From assembly GCA_018402485.1 (NCBI GenBank), contig JAGYIY010000001.1, positions 652,001 to 716,000 of the forward strand: 64,000 bases of DNA, in the 5' to 3' direction. Source of the DNA: Roseivirga sp. (GTDB taxonomy: Bacteria > Bacteroidota > Bacteroidia > Cytophagales > Cyclobacteriaceae). Position 1 is the stretch's first letter. Each line of letters starts with the position of its first letter. The notes below the pieces were generated by a model. It saw nothing but the letters and a program-made list of their open reading frames with translations. It did no database searches and was not told the origin of the DNA. Positions 33,826 through 42,968 of the stretch are shown in pieces. The position numbers were made by a program, and so were the translations under genes.

Positions 33826-34929
33826 ATGATTGCCATCATAGTTGTTAGTTCTCTTTTCCTTATTGGAATAATAGTCTTCATTCTTTGGCAAAAGAATGTC
33901 TCTTTACCCAAGTTATTGGATAAGGACAAAACAGGCAATCTGCAAATACTTGAAACATGGCTAGAAAAGCTTTATAAGACAGGTAGACTGGCGGGTACAT
34001 TCTATCTACGAAATCTGAGTGATATGAATTCTGAGGTAAGCATTGTTGAAGGATATGCTGATTTGAGTTGTCGGCTAAAAATTGATAGAAATAGTACATT
34101 CAGATTGGCTTCTTTGTCTAAATCCTTCACAGCGTTTGCAACTACTAAACTTTGTGAAGAATATAAATTACCCCTGAAATCAGATTTTGGTGAAGTTATC
34201 AATGAACCCTTACTGCAAGGCATTACAATACTTGATTTGTTGCAGCACAGATCTGGACTGACAAATGATTATACTAACATCTCGAATCAAACAACTCAAA
34301 AATTTGATAATGATCAGATTATCTCCGCATATATAGCCAAGTACCTTAATAAAAGAATTTTTGCTCAAAAGTCATTCAAATACCTGAACATTAATTATGT
34401 ATTACTGACCCGTTTATTTCCAGTTTTAGCCAAATCAACATACGAAGATTACCTCAATAACCTATTAACTGAGCATGGTCTAACTCAAACTACAACGGTA
34501 AACAAGGTTGCCAACAATGGACAACTCGTGAGCTCGTATGAATCATTCTTTAGGGGCAAACATTTACCTATCAGATCAAATAGCTTCGATAAAATCGTTG
34601 GAGACGGAGGAGTAATTTCCAATACAGATGATTTGAAAAAATGGGGAGAGATTTGGAAAAATGAGATACTGCTAAATGATAATATCTCAAAGATTATTGT
34701 TCAGGGATGCGACTCGCCCGGTCTTAATTATCAGTTCGGTTGGGTTGTCGAAAAGGATTTCTTCTGGCACAATGGAAGCTGGAATGGCTTCAATACATTC
34801 CTTATGATTGACCCTCAAAGCTCAAGAACCCTCATCGTTTTAGATCATTCCAACAACCCAAGATTCAATTCAATCATTAAGAACACACTACGCTTTCTAA
34901 ACATCAAAATTGCTGCATATGGAACATAA
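33826..34929 (+). CDS. Serine hydrolase of the beta-lactamase/class C family
   Basis: Encodes 367 aa with an N-terminal membrane anchor (1-21). The penicillin-binding fold has the SxxK nucleophile Ser96-Leu-Ser-Lys99 and a YLN motif in FKYLNINYVLLT. The third motif may be the HNGSWNGF segment near the C-terminus in place of KTG. Members hydrolyse peptides or esters at the cell envelope, and true beta-lactamase activity should not be assumed. It follows leader copy C and the IS relic, and overlaps the next gene by 11 bases. Confidence 0.85.
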   Translation: MIAIIVVSSLFLIGIIVFILWQKNVSLPKLLDKDKTGNLQILETWLEKLYKTGRLAGTFYLRNLSDMNSEVSIVEGYADLSCRLKIDRNSTFRLASLSKSFTAFATTKLCEEYKLPLKSDFGEVINEPLLQGITILDLLQHRSGLTNDYTNISNQTTQKFDNDQIISAYIAKYLNKRIFAQKSFKYLNINYVLLTRLFPVLAKSTYEDYLNNLLTEHGLTQTTTVNKVANNGQLVSSYESFFRGKHLPIRSNSFDKIVGDGGVISNTDDLKKWGEIWKNEILLNDNISKIIVQGCDSPGLNYQFGWVVEKDFFWHNGSWNGFNTFLMIDPQSSRTLIVLDHSNNPRFNSIIKNTLRFLNIKIAAYGT

Positions 34930-35365
34930 TTACCTCAATACTTTGAAGAACTCGTTAATACTCGGTGTTTTAATATTTGGAATAGTTGAGTTGATACTCA
35001 TATCCCTGAGCATTAATGGCTTTTCAACTACTGAACTGCTATTCATCCCTTTTCTGGCAGGTTCATTATTTATTGTGCTACCTTCTATCGTCATTCGAGA
35101 GAAGATGATTTTAAGGAGTCCTTCAAAAGTTGCACTTTTTTATTTTATATTGAATATTTTAATTTATATAGTACTTGACACTCTGCTCTATGTGTTGATC
35201 CCAGAGTTATCTGAAGCTTATATAGCTGAGTTAAATAAACTTAACAATACCCAAGAAACAAGCTTACTAAGCATACCTCAAAGTCTTATTAACCTCATTT
35301 TCACAATTGGTATGTCAACATTCGGTTTAATAATTATCCGAAAAAAGGTTTTAAAAAATGCTTAA
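34919..35365 (+). CDS. Small integral membrane protein, hypothetical
   Basis: Encodes 148 aa from the ATG at 34919; a TTG at 34910 is in frame but less likely. About four hydrophobic segments (SLILGVLIFGIVELILISL, LLFIPFLAGSLFIVLPSIV, VALFYFILNILIYIVLDTLLY, LINLIFTIGMSTFGLIII) make up most of the protein. No family is recognised. It overlaps the serine hydrolase gene and is presumably its partner. Confidence 0.65.
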   Translation: MEHNYLNTLKNSLILGVLIFGIVELILISLSINGFSTTELLFIPFLAGSLFIVLPSIVIREKMILRSPSKVALFYFILNILIYIVLDTLLYVLIPELSEAYIAELNKLNNTQETSLLSIPQSLINLIFTIGMSTFGLIIIRKKVLKNA

Positions 35366-35810
35366 TTATAATTCAAAGTGTCAGAATAATAGGAGCTTTA
35401 ACTGTAAGCTACCCCAAAACTAGTACGTAGAAGAAATATACCTTTATAAGTTTAGGTTTAACTAAAAAATTGGCATAGACAATTCTTTAAGTACTCAATT
35501 TATTTTTAGGCTTGGATGCGGTCTTTCATACGAGCCCTTCCATTTTAAAAACCCTGAAAAGATTTACACTTTGTACCACTCTTAAATCAACTGACCTTTA
35601 CCAAAAGTACTATAGCCCTATTCTTCATTTAATAATGGCTCATTGGTTATACATCGGTAGCATAATCAATTGGCCGTTTTATCGAATAAAAGCATCGCCT
35701 GCTCCTTAAGGGAAACAACCTAATGTAAGCAGTTAAAGCCAAAATTCTTCCTTGTCAGTTTGTTTTAAAATTAGAAAATCTATATTTTTAACACTGTTTA
35801 ATAAAAAGGG
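35366..35810. other. Intergenic stretch without supportable gene
   Basis: This 445-base AT-rich gap holds one short open frame (35512-35709) with no start signal or similarity I can support. The segment TTTGTACCACTCTTAAATCA (from 35570) resembles a segment from 53665 just upstream of the IS3 element. Confidence 0.5.
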
Positions 35811-36065
35811 ATGAGAGAACCCCTAACATCAATTGTGGAAATTAATGCTAAGCGTATGGAATTACAATCAGCCGTTTTCGTTCTTTTTGTTTTAAGCTTG
35901 TTCGGCTTTCTTATGCCCATACCGGAAGCTTATGTAAAGCAAAACCTTGTTCAGGGCAAGCCTCCTGTACTTAAAGTTGTGATTAGGACTTCCGTAGCCC
36001 TGTGCCTATTCCTTTTTTGTCTGGCCGTTTGTACAGGCTTATTTGTGCTTTTTGGCCTTTTTTAA
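35811..36065 (+). CDS. Small two-helix membrane protein, hypothetical
   Basis: Encodes 84 aa with two hydrophobic segments (about 20-38 and 59-84). A start at 35856 would give a 69-aa product beginning MELQSAVFVLF, which also looks natural. No family recognised. It converges with the M28 peptidase gene across an intrinsic terminator. Confidence 0.5.
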   Translation: MREPLTSIVEINAKRMELQSAVFVLFVLSLFGFLMPIPEAYVKQNLVQGKPPVLKVVIRTSVALCLFLFCLAVCTGLFVLFGLF

Positions 36066-36110
36066 ACCGCTTCCCAAATGCTTTTCGACTAAAATAGCAC
36101 CATTAAAGCT

Positions 36111-36140
36111 AAAAAAACCCGCTGCCTTTCGACAGCGGGT
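36111..36140 (-). terminator. Rho-independent terminator of the M28 peptidase gene
   Basis: On the minus strand ACCCGCTG pairs perfectly with CAGCGGGT around an 8-base loop and runs into seven T, 30 bases after the peptidase stop codon. Confidence 0.9.
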
Positions 36141-36170
36141 AGTTGCACGCTAGTGAACTTTCTGCATGAA

Positions 36171-37724
36171 TTATCTTCCGGCCCTAGAGGACTCAAACAC
36201 TTTTGGTTTACGAGGCATACGCTCGTCCATGTTGGCTGTTTGCATCACCATTGTGGCAATGATGATGGCATTTTTTCTTAGATCTGCCGCTTGCAGTCTT
36301 TCATACAAATCCATATTGGTATGGTGCGTACGTGTGCCATAATCAATCGGGTCTTGAATGAATTGAAAACCGGGTAGTCCTTGCCCGTCAAAGGCCTGAT
36401 GATCGGTGCCTCCTGTATTGCGAATGGTAACGGTATGCGCGCCCATATCGTGAAAGGCTTTGAACCACTCCGTAAAGTGAGGCCTTACCGCTTCGTTGCT
36501 TTGCAAGTAAATGCCTCGAATGGCTCCGGTACCATTGTCCATGTTGAAGTAGGCAGAAAACTTCTCATGGGCAGCGTTGGGCATTCCATCGTTCATAAAG
36601 GTGTTTTGAACATAGTTTCTAGAACCATACAAGCCTTGCTCTTCACCACTCCAGAGTGCAATGCGCACTGTTCTGCGTAGCTTCACCCCCGATTCCTTCA
36701 AAATGCGAACGGCCTCCATCATGGTAGCAGAACCAGCTGCATTATCGGTTGCCCCTGTGCCGGCAAACCAAGAATCGAGGTGAGCACCTAACATTACCAC
36801 TTCGTCTTTCAACTGTGGGTCGCTGCCTTCTATCTCGGCCAATACATTGTACCCTTGGGTGTCTTGTGTATGAAACACTGTTTCGGTATGGGCTTCAATT
36901 TTAACCGTTTCTCCCTTGCTGAGCAGTCGTACCATGCGGTTGTAATGTTCAGGCGCCATTTCTACTTCCGGTAAGGCATCCGGATTGTTGCGTGCGCCAT
37001 TTGATGTGAAAAATGTACCTTGACCACCTCCTCGGTGTGTATTCATCACAAGTGCCACTCCCTCATCCTTAAATAACTGATACGCTGCATTGCGCAACTG
37101 CGCTTGTCTTCTATAATCAGAAATTCTGCGGGCACTGAACGCGCTATTGGTATTGCTCACTCGCTCAGTTGTCATATCATTGAGCTGTTCTTCGGTGAAC
37201 CTGCGGGCATCGGGCTCGAAAGTAGTTGTGGCCTCAATATTGGTTGGCAAAATCACCGCTTTTCCCCTTAATTTTCCTCTGTAACTGGCTAAATCTGCTT
37301 CTGATTGGATTTCTACATACACCACTTCGGCATCAATTAATCCACCTGTTCCAGGGGTCCATGCTTTGGGAATGGCAATTAGCGATTGGTAATAAGGCAC
37401 AGTCATGGCGATATATGATTTACGTACATCCCAGCCTATACCAAAGTCGCCCCATGGTTCTACTTTTACATTGGTCAAGCCCCAGGACTTCATTTCTGAA
37501 GAGGTCCAGTCATAGGCACTTTTAAGACCCTCGGATCCGGTCAATCGGGGGCCAATGCGGTCGGTTAGGTTCCAGGCAATGTCCATTACCTGAGAATTAT
37601 TTAATCCTTCATCTTTGATCTTGTAAACAGCATTGTAGTCAACAGCTGTATTTTGAAAAGCCCAGACACTTGTGCTGATCAGGAACAAGGAGGCTAAAAT
37701 GATGTTACGCATAGCTATTTTCAT
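36171..37724 (-). CDS. Secreted M28-family metallopeptidase with PA domain
   Basis: Encodes 517 aa with a signal peptide (MKIAMRNIILASLFLISTSVWA; a second ATG lies four codons in). A protease-associated insert spans about 120-280. The M28 zinc site follows: AHLDSWFAGTGATDNAAG supplies His and Asp ligands, SGEEQGLYGS the catalytic Glu and a Glu ligand, and NTGGTDHQAF a late His. Members are aminopeptidases or glutamate carboxypeptidase-like enzymes. It probably acts in the periplasm or outside the cell on peptides. It is monocistronic with its own terminator. Confidence 0.92.
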   Translation of the reverse strand: MKIAMRNIILASLFLISTSVWAFQNTAVDYNAVYKIKDEGLNNSQVMDIAWNLTDRIGPRLTGSEGLKSAYDWTSSEMKSWGLTNVKVEPWGDFGIGWDVRKSYIAMTVPYYQSLIAIPKAWTPGTGGLIDAEVVYVEIQSEADLASYRGKLRGKAVILPTNIEATTTFEPDARRFTEEQLNDMTTERVSNTNSAFSARRISDYRRQAQLRNAAYQLFKDEGVALVMNTHRGGGQGTFFTSNGARNNPDALPEVEMAPEHYNRMVRLLSKGETVKIEAHTETVFHTQDTQGYNVLAEIEGSDPQLKDEVVMLGAHLDSWFAGTGATDNAAGSATMMEAVRILKESGVKLRRTVRIALWSGEEQGLYGSRNYVQNTFMNDGMPNAAHEKFSAYFNMDNGTGAIRGIYLQSNEAVRPHFTEWFKAFHDMGAHTVTIRNTGGTDHQAFDGQGLPGFQFIQDPIDYGTRTHHTNMDLYERLQAADLRKNAIIIATMVMQTANMDERMPRKPKVFESSRAGR

Positions 37725-37815
37725 TATGGTTTCTGAATTTTTGAAAAGGTAAGATAAATAGGATTTTGTTGACCTCTCGGTATTTTTTGACCTATGGCAA
37801 AATGTATATGTCGAT

Positions 37816-38877
37816 TTACTCGCCTTCTTTGTCCGATAAGGCTTTTTCCATTTGTGCCAAAAAGCGATTTAAAGCCGTTTGCCAGTTGGGGTGCGCATCC
37901 CATTCGGTACCCAAATAAATAACGTTGGTGCGAAGATTCCGCAAGAAAAATTTATAAACAATGCTATCCTTCTGCTCCGGTCGATCGGGAAAGGGTAACC
38001 ATTCATACAGTTTTTTTTCCTCTGCCTTGAGAAAATATAACTCGTAGCCATAGCCATCTCTGCGCAAACTTTGGTAGGTCGTTTCTGGTGTTACCAACTC
38101 GAACGTAAGAGCTGTATCTGCTGCTAAAGCCTTGTATATAAAAATGCGGTTTTCAACATTATTAAGCAGTTTTTTCTCCTCGAAGAGAAAAATTGACCTC
38201 AAACGATGCAAATGGCTCTTGCCTATGGAAGGCTGTTCCTCTATCTTGATGGCTACTTTCAGAGTAGCGGCTTGGGGCGGAATGCTTCGGGCCACAACTC
38301 CCAGATCAGGTGTGTTTTCAAAAAATTCAGGATACTCATTGACCAAAAGGTTAGTACGTACAAATCTGTCGGTGCGATAAAGTGCTCTTAACTCATTTCG
38401 AACCGTACCCAAATCACCAGTAAGCCGTGCCCATGCCTTTTCGCCTTTGTCGTAAAGTGAGTTTTTGCCATTGAAAGGTGTAATGAGCATTAAAAAAGGG
38501 CCTTCTTCATCATTAGCTGCCATTAAGATGAGATTTTTGATTCCTCTCTCAATCAAGCCCTCTGGCAAAGGCTGAAAATCACCATTTAAATTAAGCATTT
38601 TCTCCGTGTTGAGATAAGCCACAGCGTCAATGCCTACCTCAGCAAAAAAGGCCTGCATGTCAAAAAGCCATTCGGGGGGTTCCGATAAGCTCCTCTTTTC
38701 CGGTACCGCATAAATGACTAAGCTTTTGGTCTGTAAAAGGTCTTCCGGTGGGTAGAGCGCGGTTGTAAGATCAAGTCTTTGTAGATAAGCATCGGCATTA
38801 TTTTGAGCCCAGCTCATTTGAAAGGAACACCAGATGAACAAAAGGAATGCGCATTTACGAGCGGATGAACGTATCAT
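37816..38877 (-). CDS. Secreted hypothetical protein
   Basis: Encodes 353 aa from the ATG at 38877, which starts a signal peptide (MIRSSARKCAFLLFIWCSFQMSWAQ); the frame is open to 38961 but would extend into the divergent promoter. The mature protein is mixed alpha/beta without motifs I recognise. The segment KSLVIYAVPEKRSL and the late YLGTEWDAHPNWQTALNRF suggest a single globular domain. It is divergent from the second M28 peptidase with about 80 bases between. Confidence 0.6.
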   Translation of the reverse strand: MIRSSARKCAFLLFIWCSFQMSWAQNNADAYLQRLDLTTALYPPEDLLQTKSLVIYAVPEKRSLSEPPEWLFDMQAFFAEVGIDAVAYLNTEKMLNLNGDFQPLPEGLIERGIKNLILMAANDEEGPFLMLITPFNGKNSLYDKGEKAWARLTGDLGTVRNELRALYRTDRFVRTNLLVNEYPEFFENTPDLGVVARSIPPQAATLKVAIKIEEQPSIGKSHLHRLRSIFLFEEKKLLNNVENRIFIYKALAADTALTFELVTPETTYQSLRRDGYGYELYFLKAEEKKLYEWLPFPDRPEQKDSIVYKFFLRNLRTNVIYLGTEWDAHPNWQTALNRFLAQMEKALSDKEGE

Positions 38878-38955
38878 TCTTGAGAAGATTTGTCTAAATT
38901 CACCCAACGATTGATTCCTTCGATTGATCATTTTCAACATCATAGTGCTATAACG

Positions 38956-39855
38956 ATGCAAAGGTATTCAAATTTCATTCTAATCATTTTACTCCTTGCT
39001 TTTCAATCCATTCAAGCCCAAGAAAACCTGACGCGGCTAGATACTGTTTTAATGCTAGAAAACTTACGCAAGCTCTCTCATGACAACGCGGAGGGAAGAA
39101 GAACCGGCACCAACGGTGCTGAAGCTGCACGAAGGTTCATCATAAAGCAAATGGAAACCTTGGGTGTCAAATCTTTAAACAAGGGTTACCGCCACGATTT
39201 TACCTTTCAAAACAGGCAAGGAAAGACCATTCGAGGCGAAAATGTGATTGGTTACATCAAAGGCGAAGTACAAGAAGCCATTGTAATCACTGCTCACTAC
39301 GACCATTTGGGTGTACGCAATGGCCAGGTGTACAATGGCGCAGATGACAATGCCTCTGGGGTGGCTGCTTTGATTGCCATGATGGCGTATTTTAAAAGGA
39401 ATGATCCGAAACACACCATTGTTTTTGCCGCGCTAGATGCGGAAGAAATGGGCCTACAGGGAGCCAAGGCTTTTTTAGAAGATGAACGCGTTCCACAGGA
39501 TCAGCTGAGATACAATATCAATATGGATATGATCAGTATAAACGATAAAAATGAGTTATACGTGGCAGGAACACATCATTACCCAGAGTTAAAACCTTTG
39601 GTAGAGCAAGTAAGCGCATTGCCTATACAACTTAAAATAGGCCATGACTCACCGGACTTGGGCAAAGAAGACTGGACTTATCAATCAGACCACGGTGCCT
39701 TTCACCGCAGAGGCATCCCTTTCCTGTATTTTGGTGTTGAGGATCACCCACATTATCATCAAATTTCAGACACCTATGAAAACATCAATCGCATGTTTTA
39801 TATCCGATCAGCTCATGCCATTCTCGATGTCATTTTGCTTTTAGATGAATACTAA
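38956..39855 (+). CDS. Secreted M28-family metallopeptidase
   Basis: Encodes 299 aa from the ATG at 38956, which opens a signal peptide (MQRYSNFILIILLLAFQSIQA). The M28 zinc ligands are in ITAHYDHLG, NGADDNASGVAAL and LDAEEMGLQGAKAF, with YQSDHGAFHRRGIPFLYF supplying a further ligand. It is shorter than the 36-kb peptidase because the PA insert is missing. Probable periplasmic aminopeptidase. Six bases separate it from the DUF5687 permease gene, so it heads a transport operon. Confidence 0.92.
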   Translation: MQRYSNFILIILLLAFQSIQAQENLTRLDTVLMLENLRKLSHDNAEGRRTGTNGAEAARRFIIKQMETLGVKSLNKGYRHDFTFQNRQGKTIRGENVIGYIKGEVQEAIVITAHYDHLGVRNGQVYNGADDNASGVAALIAMMAYFKRNDPKHTIVFAALDAEEMGLQGAKAFLEDERVPQDQLRYNINMDMISINDKNELYVAGTHHYPELKPLVEQVSALPIQLKIGHDSPDLGKEDWTYQSDHGAFHRRGIPFLYFGVEDHPHYHQISDTYENINRMFYIRSAHAILDVILLLDEY

Positions 39856-39861
39856 GCCCTT

Positions 39862-41337
39862 ATGATAAAAGCCTTACTCACTCATCAGATTCGCCAACAG
39901 CTTCGGTCTCCTATTTGGGCCAAGAACCTTTTGGCCAATATCCTTTTAGGTTTTGCCAGTATACTGATGGCGATCTATGCCTTGATGTTGGGTATCTTTT
40001 TACCCGAGTTGTTCGAAAGGCTTTTACCTGACCTTGACCCGGTTACAGCGCTCAACCGTTACTTGCTGTATTATTTTGCTCTGGAGTTTATGATGCGCTT
40101 TTTCTTGCAGAAAAGCCCTGTTATGAGCATAAACCCATATTTGCACTTGCCGATTACAAAAAGTAAGCTTATCCATTTTATGCTGGGGAAAAGCCAAGTG
40201 AGTGTCTTCAACCTCTTTGTTGTCTTGCTTTTTAGCCCATATGCCGTTCGTATAATTGCGCCTGAATTCGGGAATATAGGAGCTATTGCCTGGTTGGCAG
40301 GTTTGTTTTCCATTTCCATGTCGCTTCATTTTTTGCTGCTTTTGCTCAAGAAAAAACTGACAGAGCAGCCCATTTATTTTTGGGGAACACTCATTGTATT
40401 TACAGCGCTATATGGTTTAGATTACTTTGAAATTTTTGCTTTTTCGACCATTTCTGAAAGCTTATTTTCGGGATTACTTCATCAACCCCTTTGGTCGGGA
40501 GTTACCGTTTTAGGATGGGTGATGCTGTATTTGATCAACTTCCGGTTTTATGTCGCCAATATTTACCCTGAAGAATTGGTTCACAAGCAAAAAGATCAAA
40601 AAATCACCAGTAGTTTTGCCTTTTTAAACAAATTTGGCCGCATTGGCGATTTGATAGGCCTAGAACTGAAGCTCATCTTACGCCACAAAAGGCCCAGAAA
40701 TGCCTTGGTAATGAGTGTCTTTTTCTTGTTCTATGGGTTGATTTTTTATCCTACTGATACCTATCAAGAGGCCAATTATATTTTTCTTTTCATTGGGCTT
40801 TTTATCACAGGTGTGTTTTTTCTCAACTATGGGCAGTTTTTATTGAGTTGGGAGGGCAGTTACTTCGATGGCATACTGACGCGCAAATTAGATTTTCGCA
40901 CTTATCTGGAGGCCAAGTATTATTTGTTTTTAGCCACCTCCACGCTGGCTTTTATTTTATCATTAGGTTACGGATGGTTTGGCTTAGACATTGTGTGGAT
41001 GAACTTTGCCGCCTTTTTATATAACATAGGCATCAACATTTTTATGGTCATGCGCATTGCCATGTACAAACCCAAAAAGATAGATTTGAACAAAAGAGCC
41101 ATTTTCAATTATGAGGGAACGGGCGCAGCCCAATATCTCATCATCATCCCTGTTGTTCTTGTTCCTTATGCCATATACCTACCGTTTGCGCTTACAGGTT
41201 TGGGCAATTATGGCTTAGCGATTTTAGCGATAGTAGGTTTAGTGGGTTTTTTCATGCGAGAGCGATGGCTGGATGTATTGACAAAAACTTTTATTCATAA
41301 TAGACACCGCATTGCCGGAGGTTTTCGCGCACAATAA
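39862..41337 (+). CDS. DUF5687-type ABC transporter permease
   Basis: Encodes 491 aa with about ten to twelve hydrophobic segments and few charged loops. It matches the Bacteroidota-specific DUF5687 family in length and in features such as FMMRFFLQKSPVMSINPYL and LLSWEGSYFDGILTRKLDF. It would form the membrane part of an ABC exporter with the ATPase encoded 12 bases downstream. The substrate is unknown. Confidence 0.85.
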   Translation: MIKALLTHQIRQQLRSPIWAKNLLANILLGFASILMAIYALMLGIFLPELFERLLPDLDPVTALNRYLLYYFALEFMMRFFLQKSPVMSINPYLHLPITKSKLIHFMLGKSQVSVFNLFVVLLFSPYAVRIIAPEFGNIGAIAWLAGLFSISMSLHFLLLLLKKKLTEQPIYFWGTLIVFTALYGLDYFEIFAFSTISESLFSGLLHQPLWSGVTVLGWVMLYLINFRFYVANIYPEELVHKQKDQKITSSFAFLNKFGRIGDLIGLELKLILRHKRPRNALVMSVFFLFYGLIFYPTDTYQEANYIFLFIGLFITGVFFLNYGQFLLSWEGSYFDGILTRKLDFRTYLEAKYYLFLATSTLAFILSLGYGWFGLDIVWMNFAAFLYNIGINIFMVMRIAMYKPKKIDLNKRAIFNYEGTGAAQYLIIIPVVLVPYAIYLPFALTGLGNYGLAILAIVGLVGFFMRERWLDVLTKTFIHNRHRIAGGFRAQ

Positions 41338-41349
41338 AATTCGAATGCT

Positions 41350-42051
41350 ATGATTGACATCAAAAACTTAAGTAAACAATACAGTGGGGTCACCGTGGTC
41401 GACATTCCCGAATTACATATTGCCAAAGGAGAAAGCTTTGGTTTGGTAGGCAATAATGGAGCCGGTAAAACCACCTTTTTCCGTATGATGCTCGACCTGA
41501 TTCGTCCTACTGAGGGTGAGGTTTTATCCAAAGGAGTTAATGTGCAAAAATCAGAAGATTGGAAATATTACACAGGTTCTTTTTTAGATGAATCGTTTTT
41601 GATAGACTACCTTACACCCAACGAATACTTTGAGTTTACGGGTAAACTTCATGGTTACTCGGCAGGCGACTTGCAGGTTTACTTGGCACAATTTGAAAGC
41701 CTTTTCAATGATGAAATCCTTGAAAAGAAAAATTATGTCCGTGACCTTTCGAAAGGCAATCAAAAAAAGGTAGGTCTGGCCGCGGCTTTGATGGGAAACC
41801 CCGAGGTGGTACTACTCGATGAGCCTTTCGCTAACTTAGATCCTACCACGCAAATCCGTTTGAAAAACTTGCTGAAAAGCTGGAAAGTAGAGCATCAAGT
41901 TACCTTTTTTATCTCCAGCCATGACTTAAACCATGTCACGGAAGTATGCGATCGGATTGTACTTTTGGAAAAAGGAAAGGTGCACAAAGACATTCACACC
42001 GAAGCCGATACGCTTAAAGACTTAGAGGCTTATTTTTCGGAGTACTCTTAG
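41350..42051 (+). CDS. ABC transporter ATP-binding protein
   Basis: Encodes 233 aa. Walker A GNNGAGKTT is at 34-42, the signature appears as LSKGNQKKVGLAAAL and Walker B as [13 protein letters not shown], with the switch His in ISSHDLNHV. Length and single-domain form fit an ABC-2 exporter ATPase working with the DUF5687 permease just upstream. A hairpin follows the stop. Confidence 0.95.
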   Translation: MIDIKNLSKQYSGVTVVDIPELHIAKGESFGLVGNNGAGKTTFFRMMLDLIRPTEGEVLSKGVNVQKSEDWKYYTGSFLDESFLIDYLTPNEYFEFTGKLHGYSAGDLQVYLAQFESLFNDEILEKKNYVRDLSKGNQKKVGLAAALMGNPEVVLLDEPFANLDPTTQIRLKNLLKSWKVEHQVTFFISSHDLNHVTEVCDRIVLLEKGKVHKDIHTEADTLKDLEAYFSEYS

Positions 42052-42054
42052 TCA

Positions 42055-42077
42055 AAGGTTCACGAATTGTGAACCTT
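42055..42077 (+). terminator. Hairpin after the ABC operon
   Basis: AAGGTTCAC (42055-42063) pairs perfectly with GTGAACCTT (42069-42077) around a five-base loop. No T run follows on either strand, so termination efficiency is uncertain. It separates convergent transcripts. Confidence 0.5.
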
Positions 42078-42125
42078 GGTTCGGATTGCATTCCATGACC
42101 ATTCCCAAGTTTTAAAACACATTGC

Positions 42126-42542
42126 CTAAGCCGCAAATATCTGCGATGGATCCTTAAAAGATTTAAATTCCAATGCATTACCACTCGGATCTAAGAAAAA
42201 CATGGTTGCTTGTTCTCCCACTTCACCTTGGAAACGAATGTAGGGCTCAATGATAAATGCTATTCCGGCTGCCTTGAGGGTGTCGGCCAATTTATGCCAT
42301 TGCTTCCATTCCAAAATGGCCCCGAAATGTCTTACAGGAACGTTTTTACCATCCACCGCATTGGTTTGTGCTTGCACCAGCTCCTCAGGCTTGACATGTG
42401 CACTCAATTGATGTCCGAAAAAATTAAAATCGATCCATTTGTCGGTAGAGCGCCCAATGGCACAACCCAAAAGGTCTCCATAAAATGTGCGGGTTTCTTC
42501 AATGTTTTTAATGGGAAAAGCGAGGTGAAAAGGGGTATCCAT
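42126..42542 (-). CDS. VOC-family protein (glyoxalase/dioxygenase fold)
   Basis: Encodes 138 aa. The start [22 protein letters not shown] and the end [16 protein letters not shown] are typical of vicinal-oxygen-chelate proteins, which bind a metal with a His/Glu set drawn from paired beta-alpha-beta-beta-beta modules. The exact reaction cannot be told from sequence. It stands alone, converging with the ABC operon. Confidence 0.88.
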   Translation of the reverse strand: MDTPFHLAFPIKNIEETRTFYGDLLGCAIGRSTDKWIDFNFFGHQLSAHVKPEELVQAQTNAVDGKNVPVRHFGAILEWKQWHKLADTLKAAGIAFIIEPYIRFQGEVGEQATMFFLDPSGNALEFKSFKDPSQIFAA

Positions 42543-42607
42543 AAGCTTCAGTATTTTTTGCTCAATTTCTGAAAAACCGATGGATTACCCAACTGAAAGG
42601 CTAGCTT

Positions 42608-42832
42608 TTACCAGCTACCACCGGAACCACCTCCTCCGAAAGAGCCACCGCCAAAGCCGCCTACTTCTTCCTCTTTTTCAACTGTAATTACTGAACTCTC
42701 TGCACTTGTATTTAGCCACTCCAAGAACCAGTTTATTCTAAAAGTAGGTAGTTTGAGAATACCTCCCGAAACCTCCAAACTTTCTATTTCTGTTAAACTT
42801 TGTAGTTGATGGGCTTGATTTAGATTTTTCAT
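42608..42832 (-). CDS. GG-leader-like peptide with Gly-rich C-terminal tail
   Basis: Encodes 74 aa. The first 24 residues (MKNLNQAHQLQSLTEIESLE then VSGG) look like a double-glycine leader of the kind removed during export of ribosomal peptides. The core has an aromatic segment (TFRINWFLEWLN) and an acidic patch (EKEEE). It ends in a Gly-rich tail (GGFGGGSFGGGGSGGSW) that closely mimics the end of the TPM-domain protein encoded just upstream. A promoter probably lies in the 136-base gap. The function is unknown. Confidence 0.65.
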   Translation of the reverse strand: MKNLNQAHQLQSLTEIESLEVSGGILKLPTFRINWFLEWLNTSAESSVITVEKEEEVGGFGGGSFGGGGSGGSW

Positions 42833-42968
42833 ATTATTTGCTTTTGGTTTAAAAAAATTACATTTACATTAAATTATCAATGCAATAGTAACCACCAACA
42901 CTCTCATTTTTTGAGAGTCGCTGAATCTTTTAAAGATTTTTATGAATATGGTTAAAATTTAACAAGTT

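Noticed and set aside
35512-35709. Open frame of 65 codons on the plus strand
   Set aside because: No ribosome site, no hydrophobic or domain pattern; part of it matches a short motif repeated in another gap, so it is more likely non-coding or IS debris.
40024-40329. Long antisense frames inside the ABC permease gene
   Set aside because: They lie wholly within a well-supported coding sequence and have no features of their own.
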